Below are positions 22,201-37,200 of a stretch of 64,000 bases of DNA, one piece after another (position 1 is the first letter of the stretch; every line of letters starts with the position of its first letter). A model generated the notes under the pieces. It did no database searches and was not told where the DNA came from. It saw nothing but the letters and a program-made list of their open reading frames with translations. Position numbers and translations under genes: made by a program. Source of the DNA: Marthasterias glacialis. Lineage: Eukaryota; Echinodermata; Asteroidea; Forcipulatida; Asteriidae. Location of the stretch: assembly GCA_911728455.2 (NCBI GenBank), contig OU452236.1, positions 10,965,195-11,029,194 on the forward strand, read 5' to 3'.

Positions 22201-25200
22201 GAAGATGTGTGTTGTGAAGTTTCTTGAAATCGCTTTAAAATTGATACACATGTTGCCCTGCAGCTTGCCAACATATGTGTGAAGTTTCAAATCGATGTCA
22301 TCAGGGGTCCTGTGACGTGACATTAAAGGTTCACTTTTTGAAATCGTATATATCTCCATAAGTATAAGTCCGATCTCGTTGAAACTTGGCAGGTTTTTAG
22401 ATCCTAGCAAGTTCTTGATGATTATGTTATGACGTCATGATGACGTCATCACATGATTTATTATGATTTTTTATCTTTTTTGACATTTTAACTCATAAAT
22501 TGCTAATGACACATACTATAATCAAAATTCTTATTTGAACAGGCTTGATGGGACATGATTGCTTGGAAAACGAAATGATGTCACCATGACGTCATCATTT
22601 GTCAAGTTTTATCACCTTAAAGGTGCAGTTTGACATGATATAACTACCAAATTTAATGCACTGTACCAGCAGGCTGAATTTTCGTTAACTGATAGTTAGT
22701 AATATTGTGTAAAGGTAAAATGTGGTTAACATATAATGACGTCAGCTTAAAGGTGCTAATATCAAACTTCAAAACTATGCATTGACAAACTTCTCCTACA
22801 TAAAAGAAAGCAAAAAAGCCCTGTGTTCTGTTTTGACAGACATAGTTTTAGTTTTTAATTGTTTTTGTTATAATGTAAGTACACCCATATAAAGAATTTC
22901 ATGCAGTTACATTGTACGAGGAATACACTGTTCCATCTTAATCTTCAATCTTGAAAACTAATGATTAACTTACAATTTGAACTCAAACTTACATGCCTCG
23001 GACCATGCTCAGGAGTGTTTATAGCAGCATGCCACAATGTGCAGCAATACAATAAAACACAACTCTTCCCGACAATACATGATGTACACTTAACCTTATG
23101 AGTTTTACTTCCATCATGTGCAGGCCTGATTCTTCACGGAGGCAACGGAGGCAATTGCCTCCGTTGCCCTTGGTCATTGCCTTGTTGCCCTTGAAATGTT
23201 CCAATAGAAATTTACAAATTCCTCATAGAGTTGCTCCTTTACCATGGAGAAAATGCCTTGGTACCCTTGCCCTTTCAAGAACGAAGCACACAGGCCTGCA
23301 TGTGAACATTACATTCTGATCCATACCCCTTTGCTGTTTGCGGCACGAAGCGCGGCAAACAGCTAGATGTAATGAAAGCTACATTGGTACTTCGCTGTAT
23401 TGTAGAATGTAAAGTAGAGATTGTAGAGATAACAAAGACTATCAACCCATCTATTGAAAAGACGGAAGTTGTAACCGTGTTTGTGTCTTGTGATGTGTGT
23501 GGAGACTGCATTGTGTATACATGTATCGTGATGACAACACAATGTGGTCTGCATTTTGCGGCCTGTTTGATAGAAGTTTCCAACTATAAAATTAATGGAA
23601 AAGTGTAACCGGCTGGATGACCGGTATGTGTGCATTTTCTGATGGGGCACCGTGGCCAGCTCGGCAGGGCATCATGTCAATGGCCGTGGTGGCAGCAGTT
23701 AAGATCAAGGTTCATAATTTTCATAATTTTCATGGCCTTACAAAATCTGCAAGTTTGTCTAGTACAGGTCCCCGGCACCTTGATGACCGAGGCAAGAACG
23801 GTTTTGATAATAAAGGATGTCAAGAAAGGTAACATTGCAACTAATTATAGACAATTGCATGCTTGCCTACGATGTAAAAACAGATTGCAGAGGAACTCTA
23901 TGGCCATATGGATGACCAGCAGTTGTTTCCAGAGGAGCAGAAAGGCTAAAAGAAGTAGTCCAGAGGTAAAAACTTATCATCGATAAGGCCGTGCTGAAGG
24001 ACTGCAGGAGCAGAAAGACTAACTTGGCAATGGCGTTGATAGATTACAAGAAGGCATACGACATGGTATCACACACATGGATAATGGAATGTCTGGAAAT
24101 GGTTGGAATGGCTGATGAAGTAAAATATCTTTTGAGTGTGAGCATGAAGACGTGGTGAACGAATCTGACAGCCAACAACAATAGTCTGGGCAAGGTATGC
24201 ATTTAAGACATGTAAGAAGAGGTATTTTCTGGGGTGACTGTTTGTCTCTGCTGCTGTTTGTTCTGGCAGTGATAATGAAAGAAAATGAAGGGACAGCCCT
24301 GTCGATGATTCTGAGTAAGGTGAGTGCTGGTTGTGTTGGTTGTGCTGGTTGTTTTTATGGACGACTTGAAGTTGTTTGCAAAGAATGAGGCAGAGATTGG
24401 TTCTTTGGTGCAGACCGTAAGGATTTTCAGTGACGACATCAGAATGCAGTTTGGTCTGGAAAAATGGGCTTCAATCAGTGACCACAAAGAGGGGGAAAAG
24501 TGAACATTTGAGGGCTGTTGGTTAGGAGGAAAGTTGTTGGTATCTTGGTGTACTAGAATCAGACTGTGTCCTTCATGAGGAATCGTAGGTACGGCTGAAG
24601 AAATGTTTGAAGTCCGAACTGAATGGGGAAAACATTGTCAAGGTGATGAACACACGGGCCGTGTCTTTGATGAGGTACAGTGCGGGTATTGTTGAGTGGA
24701 CTGAAGAAGATCTGGATGTCACTGACACAGAAGGACAAGAAAGCTGATGACCATGCATTGCATGCTTCATCCGCAAGCAAATGTCAGCAGAATTTACCTT
24801 CCTAGGTCAGAGGGCGGAAGTGTCAACATCGAGCAAAGGAGCTTGCATCGTCATGTCAGGAGCACTGAGGAGAACTTGTTGAAAATTGCGCAAGAGTACA
24901 CGCAGGCAGACGAAGTTGGGCCGAAGGGGTACAAGAGGGAAAGAAAGGAGGAAAGACACCAAGATTGGAGGTATGCCATGGCCGGTTCTTAAGATGTGCA
25001 GAAGAAGTGGGGAGTTAAAATCCCCCAAAGCCATCAAACTTGACACCAATTCGTAGCCAAAACAATTTCCTTTCAAATGACACCAACCATGATACTATGG
25101 AATTTTGCTATCATAATGAGTTATGATCACAATACTGTTACTTAACAAAATGGCGGCTTTTTTGGACACCATCTTGAATTTGGAGGTCACCGCCACAAAT

Positions 25201-28200
25201 TTGCAATCGGCACACCAAGAAAATATTGGGTGTTAATCATAAAATCTATCAAATAAACATAGTGAACTTAGTTTGTACGGATGGGGCAACGGAACTCAAA
25301 AATTAAGCATGTGTAGACTTGGTCCTCCGATTATGTAGGTTTTTGTCTTATAAAAAATTTGATTTTAAATTTTTTTCTGGGAAGGGAGACTTTAAGTATT
25401 GTCTGAAAATAAATATTGGCCTACATGTAAGTTGCATAAAATAATTTATAAATTCTGATAAAAAATCAATCAAAAGAATGTTTTTCTCATTTTTATGACC
25501 CCAAAATGTTGGCTGTGTTTGCTTTTGCCAGAATTTCAAAATAGCCCAGTCATGAAATTTCGCATAGATGCTAACCAACCGCAAATAACATTTTGAGCGA
25601 AATTTGGGTTGAATCGGTTGATTAATTTATAATTTATGCCGTAATTAATAACTGTAATGATTTTTGTGAAACAAAATTTCTCTTGGTCAAATTTTAGTAC
25701 ATCGTCCCGATTCCAAATCAGCAGCTCTTACTCTAAAATTTTGAAAATATTGCGGGGATCAAATTTTGTAGGATCAACTTGATTTGGGGGGGTCTGGACT
25801 ACCAGTGGGACGGAAAAAATAAAAGAGTCCCGGCGACTACTGGCTAAGACAAGGTCAGGGGTAAATTTGCATCAAATCCAGGGTCATCAAACAATACCAT
25901 AGCATTAAACTACATCAACTAAATAATCCGTCCAAGCTCTTTTGTGTAGAACCACAAAAACATATTCAGAAAAGCTTCTTCGAAAGTATCAAACATTTAC
26001 ATGTAGGTCTCCCAATTTCAAAATGACTGTTTTGTTTAATATGGTTGCCATTTTGCAAAATGTAAGAGTTCTGGAATATAAATTTTTGTGTCTATAAATA
26101 GAGATTTTCGAAAGTGTCAGACTTTGAGGTGACCCATTTTCAAAATGGCAGACACATTTTGATATAAATGGTGACCATTTGACATAATAACTATACTAAA
26201 AACAGCAACTTTGGGAATTAGCCGTCTATAGAATTTTTGGCTTTTCCGCATTTTGGAATTTTTTTCTTCTTCCTCGTCTTTTTTTTCTACGGACAAATGC
26301 CATAGACTTTGTGCACAGTTTTTTCTAGACGGCGCTTTGGCTTTTTCTATAACTAGTATTCTATTGAAAGTTAGCAGATGCTAAGACCTCATACTAAGGG
26401 TGTGCATATTACTGTGACATCATGATGACGTCATCAGTAGTCAAATTACAGTGTTTAGAACATTACTAAATTAAATCTTTGAAAATTGGTATCCAATCAA
26501 CTATATGAGACCGTTGTTTTTTGTTTTTTGTGGGAATTAGGTCTTAGTTTTTTGTCCTGTGCATGAAATCATGTGACCTCTACTTCCAGTTGAAACTGGA
26601 AGTGCCTTATAATTTAAAAGTGATAATTTTCTTTAAGTTGCTTTCAACGATGTTAATGCCGGGCAATGCTCTAATTTAAAAAATATTACTGGTGACTTCA
26701 TAAAATGAGCGCCCTTTAGCGGCAGGTTAAAAACAGTTGAAAATGCACTTTTACTTGATGTCTGTGGCGAAGATTATTGTAATCGCTTCAAAATTTGTAT
26801 ACATGATGACCTTGTAGGCAACACATAGTGTGAAATTTTAGATTGATGAAGTAATGCACATGTCGGACTGCTTTGAAACTTTGTAGGTTGATAGATAAGG
26901 GCAAGCTCCTGTAAGATATGAAATGACGTCAAGATGACGTCATCGCATGATTTTGTACAGATTTTTGAATATTTTGCCACCTAACTCGTAAATTACTAAC
27001 AAAACATGCTTTAACCAAAATTCTTCTTCAAACAGGCATTATAGGTCACATATGCTTACAGACGAAATGACGTCATAATGACGTCATCAAGTTTCATGTT
27101 ATACATGTATCACCTTAAAAGTACAGTTTTACAGAATCTATATTCAGAATAAAATTTGTGATTGAACTGAAAACTTGCATGTATTACAGTTAACATAATT
27201 TGCAAATTCACCGATAATAAACAACCTTCAAAAGGTTCAAATCCGGAAAAGCCATTTGTTCTGTTTATATGACAGACAAACCTCTAGTTATTTTTACATC
27301 TATTAAATAAATTTGAGTGGTCTCACAGTTAAAAAAAACATTGTCGAAAGTGTCAGATTTGGCAACCATGTTTTTATAAAAATGGCTGCCATATTTTAAT
27401 CAAAATGAAGGCCTGTTTGGCATAATGATACGTAACTTAGGAAGTAAGACTACTTCATTTCGATCCGTTAATCTTCTATATCCATGCCTTCTTCTCCCTT
27501 TCAGTTTTTTTTTGCTCCTTCATCCTCCCCAATGGATCTTCTATATCTGATTTATAACCCACGCTTTCTCTCCTCTCGCATAGTCTCTCTTGGTTCCAAG
27601 ATGCTATTTTCCACTCCTCAGTCCAAACTCCTGATCAATCTTTCACAATCTTGTATATCAACAGTCCAGTCATGTATGTTTTTCTCAGTCCCCTTTGGCT
27701 TCCACAACCTGACCAATGTAGCTGTCATATCCTGTGTTCACCACCATCCATTCCTCAGTCTCCCCTGGCTGCGTGTCTCATACTGACCAATTAATTTTCT
27801 TGATCTGTATCCCCCCCCCCCCAAAAAAAAAAAAAAAGAAATAGTGATGCATCCATTTGTTAGATTACACAAATTACTGGCATTTAAAAAATTGCAGAAG
27901 TACCTCTAAAGTCAATTAAAGTAATATCAAAAGTCATTCTGTTCAAATACGAACTTGTCTTAAGTTGAGTTATTATTTATTGATAAAAAGAACAAACTCT
28001 ACATTTTCCACCAGTTTTCAGTTCTGTAGGTGGGCCATTCTCCCGTCACGTGTGTGACATCTGGAAGCAATTTTGAAGCGTACTGTATGGAATATGTTTT
28101 TCGCTCATGAATTGTTTGGTGTTATAGTATATAAATCAACTACAGAGGTCACTACATTCAATAGTGAAACATAAAAATCAGATTTATCTGGTATTTTAAA

Positions 28201-31200
28201 TTTACAGGAAAAAGTCATGTCTGTCACTTGTGTGACATCAGAAAATAACAAATATTTGACACACAATTTTATTTTTGAAAACTCTGTGTTTTGTCTGAGC
28301 TTTAATTCTCAAAACTTCTATAGATACTTAGAGTAGAATTGGCTCTATAATTGGCAGTTGTCATCTGGGTTGAGTTTTTAAAAAAATTTGTGAGGCAATA
28401 GAAAAAGTGGTGTTACGTGTGTGACCAAAAACTCTGTAACGTGTGTGACCATTGGCTCACTTGTTTCTAAGCAGAAATGTTGTCACTTAAACACAGTTTA
28501 ATCATGACTACAAGCAAAAAGAACAATACTCTGAGTACTAATATTCACTTCAAAACAAAATCTTACAACACATCTTGGATTAAACACTTTCCAAAAATAC
28601 ACTCAATTCAGTACACAGTGCGAAAACACTGCGACAGACAGCATCCACCTCTTCAAGATTCTATAATTGCTCAAATGTGTTAAACTATGTCATCTCTAGT
28701 CTGTATTACTTGTTCAAAGTTTGAAAAATGCTAAATCTTGCATTAATGTTTTTGAATTGTAGATTTGTGCACATGCAATGAGTCATACACGTGACAGAAA
28801 TGTAACGTGTGTGACCAAATGTCATGGTGTGTGACCCCTTATTTTTCTGTACTTTCCGGAATTTTGTAACTTTAAAAAAAAATTGTATTTAATAATAATG
28901 TAGAGACTATTAAACTTGTTTATAACAAAAAGTAACACTTTTTTTTTATTACGGTTTTCGTTACATTAGAACTTTCATGAATTTTTGTCACATGTGACGT
29001 TGTGTTTTGCAAAACAATTAGAAGAGGTCATGAACACCTCATTATTTATTTTATTTTTGATCTTGTGGAAAATAAACTTAAAACAACCCCCAAAGAAACA
29101 ATTATTACCTCAACTTAAAAGAAAAAGCATTGCTAAACAACATACATAAAAAAATGGAAAACTACATTTTTGGGTAAAATTCTTCGAAATTTGGATTAAT
29201 CACGGAAATTTTTTTAATTTTTTTTAATTATTTTTTTTTATGGAAGTCACCCAACACAAGGCACAAAGGCCACTCGAGGCGAGGGCTAAAAAAAGAAAGA
29301 GAAAGGAAAAGAAAGCGCAGAGAATTATGATAACAGAAGCCTATTCACTTTGCGCTTGAACTGAGACAAATTATAGACAGCAGGGAAACAGGATGCAGGT
29401 AAGGAGTTCCAGAGTGAAGCAGTACGTGGAAAGAAACTCGTAGCATACACCTTGAACCTGCATTTGGGAGTCACGACTGTATGAGGATGGGATTTGACTG
29501 AGAGGCGAGTGGTTCGTTGTGAGGGACGGTCAACAGGGACGACCAATGAAAGACCATTGGGACACATGCCGTGATAGTATCTGTAAAACAGGCTCAGTGA
29601 AGATACATAATAATACGCAGTTTTTATATAGCGCTTTTTCACACCCTATGGGCGTCTCAGAGCGCTCGGTATTTTTTTTCCTGCGAGGTATGATGAGTTA
29701 CGTTTTTGAAGTATGAGACCTGTTCCTTTACATAGCACCATGTAATGGTTCACAAGGTGCTGTGGCGCAATCTGCAGCCGATCAAACCAGGAACACCGGG
29801 GCGAACCCCTTCTCTTTGCGATAAGTGTCACTGGGTTCTTTTACGTGCATTACACAACACACGGGACCAACGGCTTTACGTCCCATCCGAAGGACGAAGC
29901 AATAATGGTTAAGTGTCTTGCTTAAGGACACAAGTGTCACGACCGGGACTCGAACCCACACTCTGCTGATCAGAGACACCAGAGCTTGAGTCCGGTGTTC
30001 TTATCCGCTCGGCCACGACACGCCACATTGCGATGATGTGAGAGGGGTTCCAAGGAAGATGACAATTCTTGGCCCACCAGGTTAACAACTCGACGCTGTA
30101 TTCTGTCCAACAGAGAAAGGTGACAAGCTGGAGCACCGGACCAGATGTGACAACAGTACTCCATAACAGGGCGGTTTGTTGTCTTGTATTTATAAGTAAA
30201 GAATGGCAGAGGGGGGAAGGCATTGCCGCGCAGGGTATAGACAACCTACGGGTTGAGAGGCCCTTTTGGCAATACCACTGATGTACTTGTCCCAGGAGAG
30301 TTTATTGGTGATGTCAAGACCAAGTAACTTGGTAACCTGATGTCACAAACTTCCTGAAGAGATGTAGAATTCATAGACAAGGTAGGACGAATAGATGATT
30401 TAGATGTAGATCTTGATACAGATAACAGGTGAGTTTTCTTTTCGTTGAAGGTGACAAGCCATTCGTTCCCCCAATTAGTGACATTCGTAAGATCATGGTT
30501 GAGATCATTACTAGCTTGGGCTTGATGAGTGGAAAACCGGGGACCAGGGTATGTTGTATACAGGGTTGTGTCGTCAGCGTAGATGGCAATCTGAGATGAA
30601 ATAGAATCAGGCAAGTCATTGATATAAAGCAAGAGCAAAGTTGGTCCCAATACAGAACCTTGCGGGACACCTGCGTTGACGCTGTGGACGGACGAGGACT
30701 GTCCCTCGTGAACAACTGAATTGGATCGCTAAGAAAATCTGAGATTAGATTGAGAAGTTGACCACAGATGCCGTAGGACTTGAGCTTATGGATGAGACCC
30801 TTGTGCCAGACTCGATCAAAGGCCTTAGAAATCTCAAGAGTAACAAGCCTTGCCTCACCACGGAGATCTAATATCCTGTTCAGGTGCTCAGTGACCATAG
30901 ACAAAAAGTCACCAGTAGATCGAGAGTGCCGGAATCCATATTGGACGTCGGTTAGTAGTGTGTTGGTTTCAAGGTAATCCCTGGTTGATGAGACATTCAA
31001 ACACCTTGCTGATGATTGGAAGGAGGCTAATAGGTCGATAGTTAGAGGGGTCAGACTTTTCACCAGAGCCTTTGAAAACTGGGACAACGAAGGCTGCTTT
31101 CCAATCAGAAGGAAATGTTGAATTTGAGAGACAAAGGTTATACAGTTTAGACAGGACTGAGGACAATTCCGGTGAACACATTTTCAAAACAAGAACAGGG

Positions 31201-34200
31201 ATACAGTCAGGTCCAGTGGCTTTAGATGTGTCAAGATGTTTGATAAGCTACCTTCTTAGGTGTGATAATGGCTGTGGAGAGGTTGATATCAGTCCGGAGA
31301 GGAAAATCCGGCAGATTGTGGCCCGAGTCATCAAGAGTGGAGTTGGCAGCAAATCTTTCAGCAAAGAGATTGGCTTTATCAGATGGAGAAGTAAGTACTT
31401 CGAGGCCATTAAACAGGACTGGAATTGTAGATTTGCTTCTGTTGAGGACACTTTTAGCAATTCTCCAGAAATCCTTGCTACCAAGACGTTGAGTAGTTAT
31501 ACTATTTCGGAGAGACTCGGCATACTGGCACTTAGCGCTCTCCAGCACTTTTTTGCAGCGGTTGCTTGCAAGACGAAATTGATGTCAAGCCTCAGTAGAG
31601 CAAACACGATGAATTTGGTGAAAATAATGATTCCGATGTGCAATAGCAGCAGCACAAGCGGGGGGTAAACCAAGGATTGGAGTGAGGTTTGACTTGATAG
31701 GTTGGAGAGGGGACAAACAGATCCATACCAATCTGAATCCAATCAGTGACTTCTGTCGCTGCCTCAGAAGGACTCAGGCAGAAAACGGAGTTCCAAGGGA
31801 CATCGCCTAGGAAAGATCGTAACCCGTCCCAGTCAGCCTTGCCATACTGGAAGACAGTTCGGTGGTATGGATGAGAACTGGTCGGTATAGAGGAGCAACT
31901 TATCTGAACTTCAGTGTTAACATGATCAGACGTGCCTAGTGGAGAAAGAATTGTTGGTGTGCAAATGTTAGGATTTGAGCAAAGGAACAAATCAAGGAGA
32001 TATCTGTTATCAGAAGCATGATCTAGGATACGGGTGGGAGCTGAAATGATCTGGGTAAGGTCATGAGATACAGCAAAGTTGTAAGTGCTTACACCAGAGG
32101 CAGTTGTGCTGTGAGAATGAACTAGCCAATTGTGGTGAACATTAAAATCACCAAAGACCATAACTTCAGCAGTAGGATGTTGAGACAGCGCGGAGTCGAT
32201 GCTGCTGGAAATTGCATCAAATACGGCGCAGTGCTGAGATGATGGAGATCGGTACAAGAAGTAGAGGTACATGGTGGAATCAATAAGTGCAAGCCGGAGA
32301 CATACATATTCATGGGTCACATCCTCAAGAGCGATTTCACGGCAGAGGGGAAGAGAAGCCAAAAATCCATGGCACGGTGGAGCATCAAGTCTATGAATAT
32401 TATAGCCAGGCACAGCTAGTGAAGAAGACATCACCTCATCATTAAGTCGGGACTCACAAAGAGCAAGGATGTCAGGAGAGTTTGCATGCAAAAACGACTG
32501 AATTGCAGTAAAATTACCCCTAACTCCATGAACGTTGGCGAAACATACATTAAGGGCTTTAGATGTAGACGCCCTAGACGGTGGGGTTCTAGATGCAGGT
32601 TTAGAATGTGGTACATTAGATTGAACTGTCATAATGGTTTAAGAGAAGAAGGAAAAGGAACCAAGGCTTACTAGTCAGAAAAACTGATTCAGCACCCCAA
32701 GATTGACGGCAAGAGACCCAAAGAACCCTCTGCCAAGGAGGCAGAGGCATCCGGATGGCCTCGGGAGACCACCATCCATGCATGTCCATGGCAGTACAGC
32801 TACCCCAGCATTTAACACCCGGGCCATCACTACAGCGTAAGAAATTTCAAAATTGTTCAGATATTTAATACGCAAACATGTTTTTATATAATTATGTCAT
32901 ATTCTTCAGTTGTATCATTCTTTTATTTTAAACAGGACACTAGAGGGCACTGTATAAACATGTCATTACACCATCATACATATATAGATATATTTGTTTT
33001 TAAATCTTGCACACACTGTTGGTTTCATACAAACATAGTATCCAAATTGTTCACATTTCAAATTTGTGTACAAACCCCATTTTTTTCTTTTTAGAACTTC
33101 CTATTTGGGCCAGAAGGAGAGGTCAAGGTTAAAGGTGCATTGCGGCCTCGTTGGGTGATTTATTTAGCAGTAAAATAAACATTATTGACTGCAGCATCAC
33201 TAGATACACATGTAGATCATCCAAATTTGGCTGGTTTCGTTGTTATGTAAAAAAAAGAAATGGTCACGTGACGTGCATGTGACTTATCTGCTTCAACAAT
33301 TTGAAATCGATAACTCATATCTGATCATTCAGCTACTAACTTTATATTTCCATCCGTTTAAAAATCTTAATACTGGACCAAATTAAACTCTGATGTTTGC
33401 AATTGTCTGTGAATAAATTTGTCACCGACGCCACGAAGTAGCACCTTGTGTACAAAACCAAATTTTTTTCAGTTTTCAGTTTTTTACGTTTTTATACAAC
33501 ATTCAACATGCCCTACAATTTCATGAAGTTTCAAAACTTCACTTGCTTTACTTTTTTAATTATAATAATTATGTATGGCAAAATTTGCCCGAAATTGACA
33601 ATCTTTGTTTTCACGAACTAGCACACAAGTAACATTTACCATTGAAATGCACGGCGCACACCATACTCAAATAAAAACAAAACGATTTCACGAAGTAGCA
33701 CTGTCCTTGTGCGCGAAGGACGTGCGCGCGCGCACAAGTTTGCATTACTAATACATTGGAGAGTGCTACTTCGTGAAATCGGAAATTTTGCTTTTTTGCT
33801 TCTTTTTCGGTTTCACAAAGTAGCACGCACCTTTTTTCCTTTATTGCTTGTTAATTTAGAATGCAAAGCAGACAAAAGCAGCATATTTATCAAGTTCAAA
33901 GCATCCAGAATCCACAATGAGAAAACCAGTTGAAAACACTCTGAAATTCTAAAGGAAAGTGGTGTTTTAAAAACCGTTCAGCTTTAGACGCCGTTTTCTC
34001 CGATGCTACTTTTTACTGGTATGTATCTGTGTGCTACTTTGTGGTGTCAGTGACGAATTTATATTCAAATTTTTGATCCAAGTTATTAATGATAATAATG
34101 ATAATAGGACAGTCTTATAGAGCGCAAAACATAACCGAAGGAAATCTCATTGTGTTTTACAAAGCATAAAGAAAAGTAATAGAACAAAATGGAACAATAA

Positions 34201-37200
34201 TTATGAAGTTCGGTTGTACGCCAGGTGAAATACCGTAGGTGAGATTAGAGAGTGGTTTGGAACCGGTCAAAAGTGTCCATCGTTCGGAGAGAAGTTGGGA
34301 GGGAGTTCCACAACTTAGGTGATGCATGAGAAAATGCCCTTGATGCATATGACTTGGTTCTGGGTATGGTTGGCATGAGGAGGCCCTTGTGAGACGACCA
34401 AAGAGATCTTGAAGGCATATGTTGGTGGAGCATGTCGGCTATATAGCTGGGAGCTTGTCCATTGAGGGCCTTGAAGGTGAGACGGAGGGTTTTATATTGG
34501 ATACACTGTTTCATGGGCAACCAATGGAGATCTCTGAGGATTGGAGTGATGTGGTTCCATTTCTTGGAGAGGGAGACCAGGCAGGCGGCGTAGTTTTAAA
34601 TTTGTTGGAGTTTGTTTGGATCTTTGTCGGGGAGGTCGTTGAGGAGACAGTTGCAACTATGAAGGAGAGAAGTAACAAAAGCATGAACTAAGGTTTCTGT
34701 GGTGTTTGTTTAGACAATGGCGAATTTTGACAATTTTCCTCAGTGCAAAGGAAGCTTTACGAGAGACGTCATTTACATTTGTTATACCATGGTATTAGAT
34801 TGTGAATTTTTATTGGTCGAGAACCAATCACGTGACATAATACAAAATTTCATGTCTTCCCAAAAAAGTGATGATGTGGGGGTCCATTACCTAGATCGTC
34901 CTCAGAAAATTCATTTCACCATCCCCATTGATCTGTACAACCACATTAGCGGTACTACCTGAGAAAGAGGTTACTGAGCAACCACTGGTACAATGCACGC
35001 TACTGTACTTTTGATATGATGCTCGCGATAGGGACTAGTTGATACATTTTGGTTGATAAAATTTTTTTAATCGACGCACTTTTGTTGAATTGAATATTGT
35101 CGCCTGCAAACTATGTCGGTGAGGGCCTTTTTAACAATTCTGCAATATAATACCATGGTATAACAAAACAATTGCTGTCTGCTGTGATATGTGGTCCATG
35201 CTGTTTTGGTGCCCCCTCGGGTGTCCAAAACAGCATGGACCACATCACAGCAGACAACAATTGTATAGTGAACGCATTGTTAGGTGACTGTCAAAGATCA
35301 CTCCCAGATCACGAACTGATTCAGAGCATTGGGCCTGATAGTCACCAGAGGTTATTGGGAAGGTCACTGTACTCTGTCTGGCGTAAGATGAGGATAGGTG
35401 AAGGACTTCATTTTACTGTCGTTCAGAACCAGGTAGTTATTCACCATCCATGCCCTGATGTCGCAAAGACACTTTTTGATTTGTTGTATGGTGAGGTTTC
35501 TATTAGAAGATTTCATTGGAATGTATAACTGTGTTAAATTACGTTTCAAAATTTATTGTTATGATAGTCTGGGTAACGGACCGTGGCTCGGTCACTGTAT
35601 CTGTGGGGCTTACAGCGAGTTTGGCTCGGCCCCACCAATCTCGGTTGAGGCGTAGGGACCAAGTGAAATAGCGAGTCAATTATCCCATTACGTTAGGTAG
35701 GGGAATTCGCGGCTGGTCGGACTCGTGAATTTGAAGTTGGAATTTGCGGCCCGAAATTGGTAATATGCGGCTGGTGTGGCTGTTATTTGCAGCCGGGAAT
35801 TCGCAACTAGGTAGCTTCAACCTTGCTCGTTGAAGTCACTGATTTTGACAGTTGCAACGACTGGATTTACAAATGTAAGCGTAAATTAACATACAGTGTA
35901 TACCTTTGACCTCTTTTGTACGACGATTTCTAGTTAATTACAGGGCGCTTGACTGACGTTTCTTTATGAAAAGGTTGTTAAAAAAAAGTATAGTGTTTTT
36001 AAGAGGTAAATAAGCTATTTTTTATGAAATATGAAGCCCCAATGTACCTTTAAATCAGATGCCTATGGTTTGGAAAAGGTTTTGGATATCTGTCCCGGAC
36101 TTGTTTGTCTTTTACAAATGTAAAAGGAATCTTGTAGGTTTATTTGATTAAATCTTGTTTTGTTTTTAGACGAGTAATGTTGTTTTAACAAATTATTAAT
36201 CATGGCCCTAATAATGAATTTGTAATCTTTGTATCACTAATAGACCAATTGTGCAACCCGCGTCTTGTTAAATGTAAACACACACGGCGTCCTCCATAGG
36301 AAAGTGCGGTACAGTACATGATGATTGTTGCATTTAGTTTATTTGATCGAGGCTTTTCTTGCTTGAAATATGTGAAAAATATTCCAGAGTTTGTACCAGA
36401 GACCTTCCAGTGGATGAATAAAGTCAGTAAGGACGGTTCCAGCAAGTTTTGAAAATTGTACAAGTATAAATGTGCACGATGTGTACTAGTGCATGAAAGA
36501 GTGTTTAGGCCAGATGACCGCAATCACAAACTTTTTAACACAAGAATTTCAAAGTTTTGAAGCTGGAATCATCCAATAAAATTGTTTTCCAAAACTGTGT
36601 GATTCCTTTGCCTATTTGAAATTTCGTAAGGCTAGGTATTAAATGCTCACTTTTCCAACGTTCTTTACCCTTTTTTTTAGTTTTACAGTGATTTAGGCCT
36701 ACATTACAAACAAAATAACAGGCGGGTGGCTACATCTGTAGCCGTCCGACGCAGGTCGTGCAAAACTCAAAATAAACTTCTTTTCTAGTAGATTACTGGT
36801 AGTTTATGAAACAGTTATGTGATAAAAATCAATGTCACAACTTACTACTTTAATAAAATGGCCTAGTAACTGTGTTATTATTACCAAAACATGTTTTTTG
36901 GTGTGACTCTGTCGGTCACGGCATGTATTTGCATGTAGTTTGCCATCAGCTCAGATTACTATGATCCACAATAGGTCACGTGATGACATGTAAAAATTGG
37001 TCGCGCAATCGGTCTATTTGGCCATTCTCTGAAAAATGAGCCTGAACCATCAAACTTTAAACCTATTTGTACATTTAGCCTACATGTATGTTATTGGTTT
37101 TACCATGTGGCAAAAAAGTGGTTTGAGGGCAGAAAAGGTATATTTCCACGAAAACAATTTTTCCCAAGAATTTTACCCAAAATTATAGTTTTCTTGTTAA

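Noticed and set aside
23372-23986. Possible small genes with Cys-containing frames
   Set aside because: No domain, no splice support, and open frames exist on both strands; chance is sufficient.
29940-30033. A genuine tRNA-Leu gene here or at 57428-57515
   Set aside because: The tRNA-like heads continue into SINE bodies, and acceptor stems and arms are degraded; they are SINE promoters.
35172-35528. Plus-strand frame of 118 codons
   Set aside because: It overlaps a hairpin and a minus-strand reverse-transcriptase remnant; it is a shadow frame.
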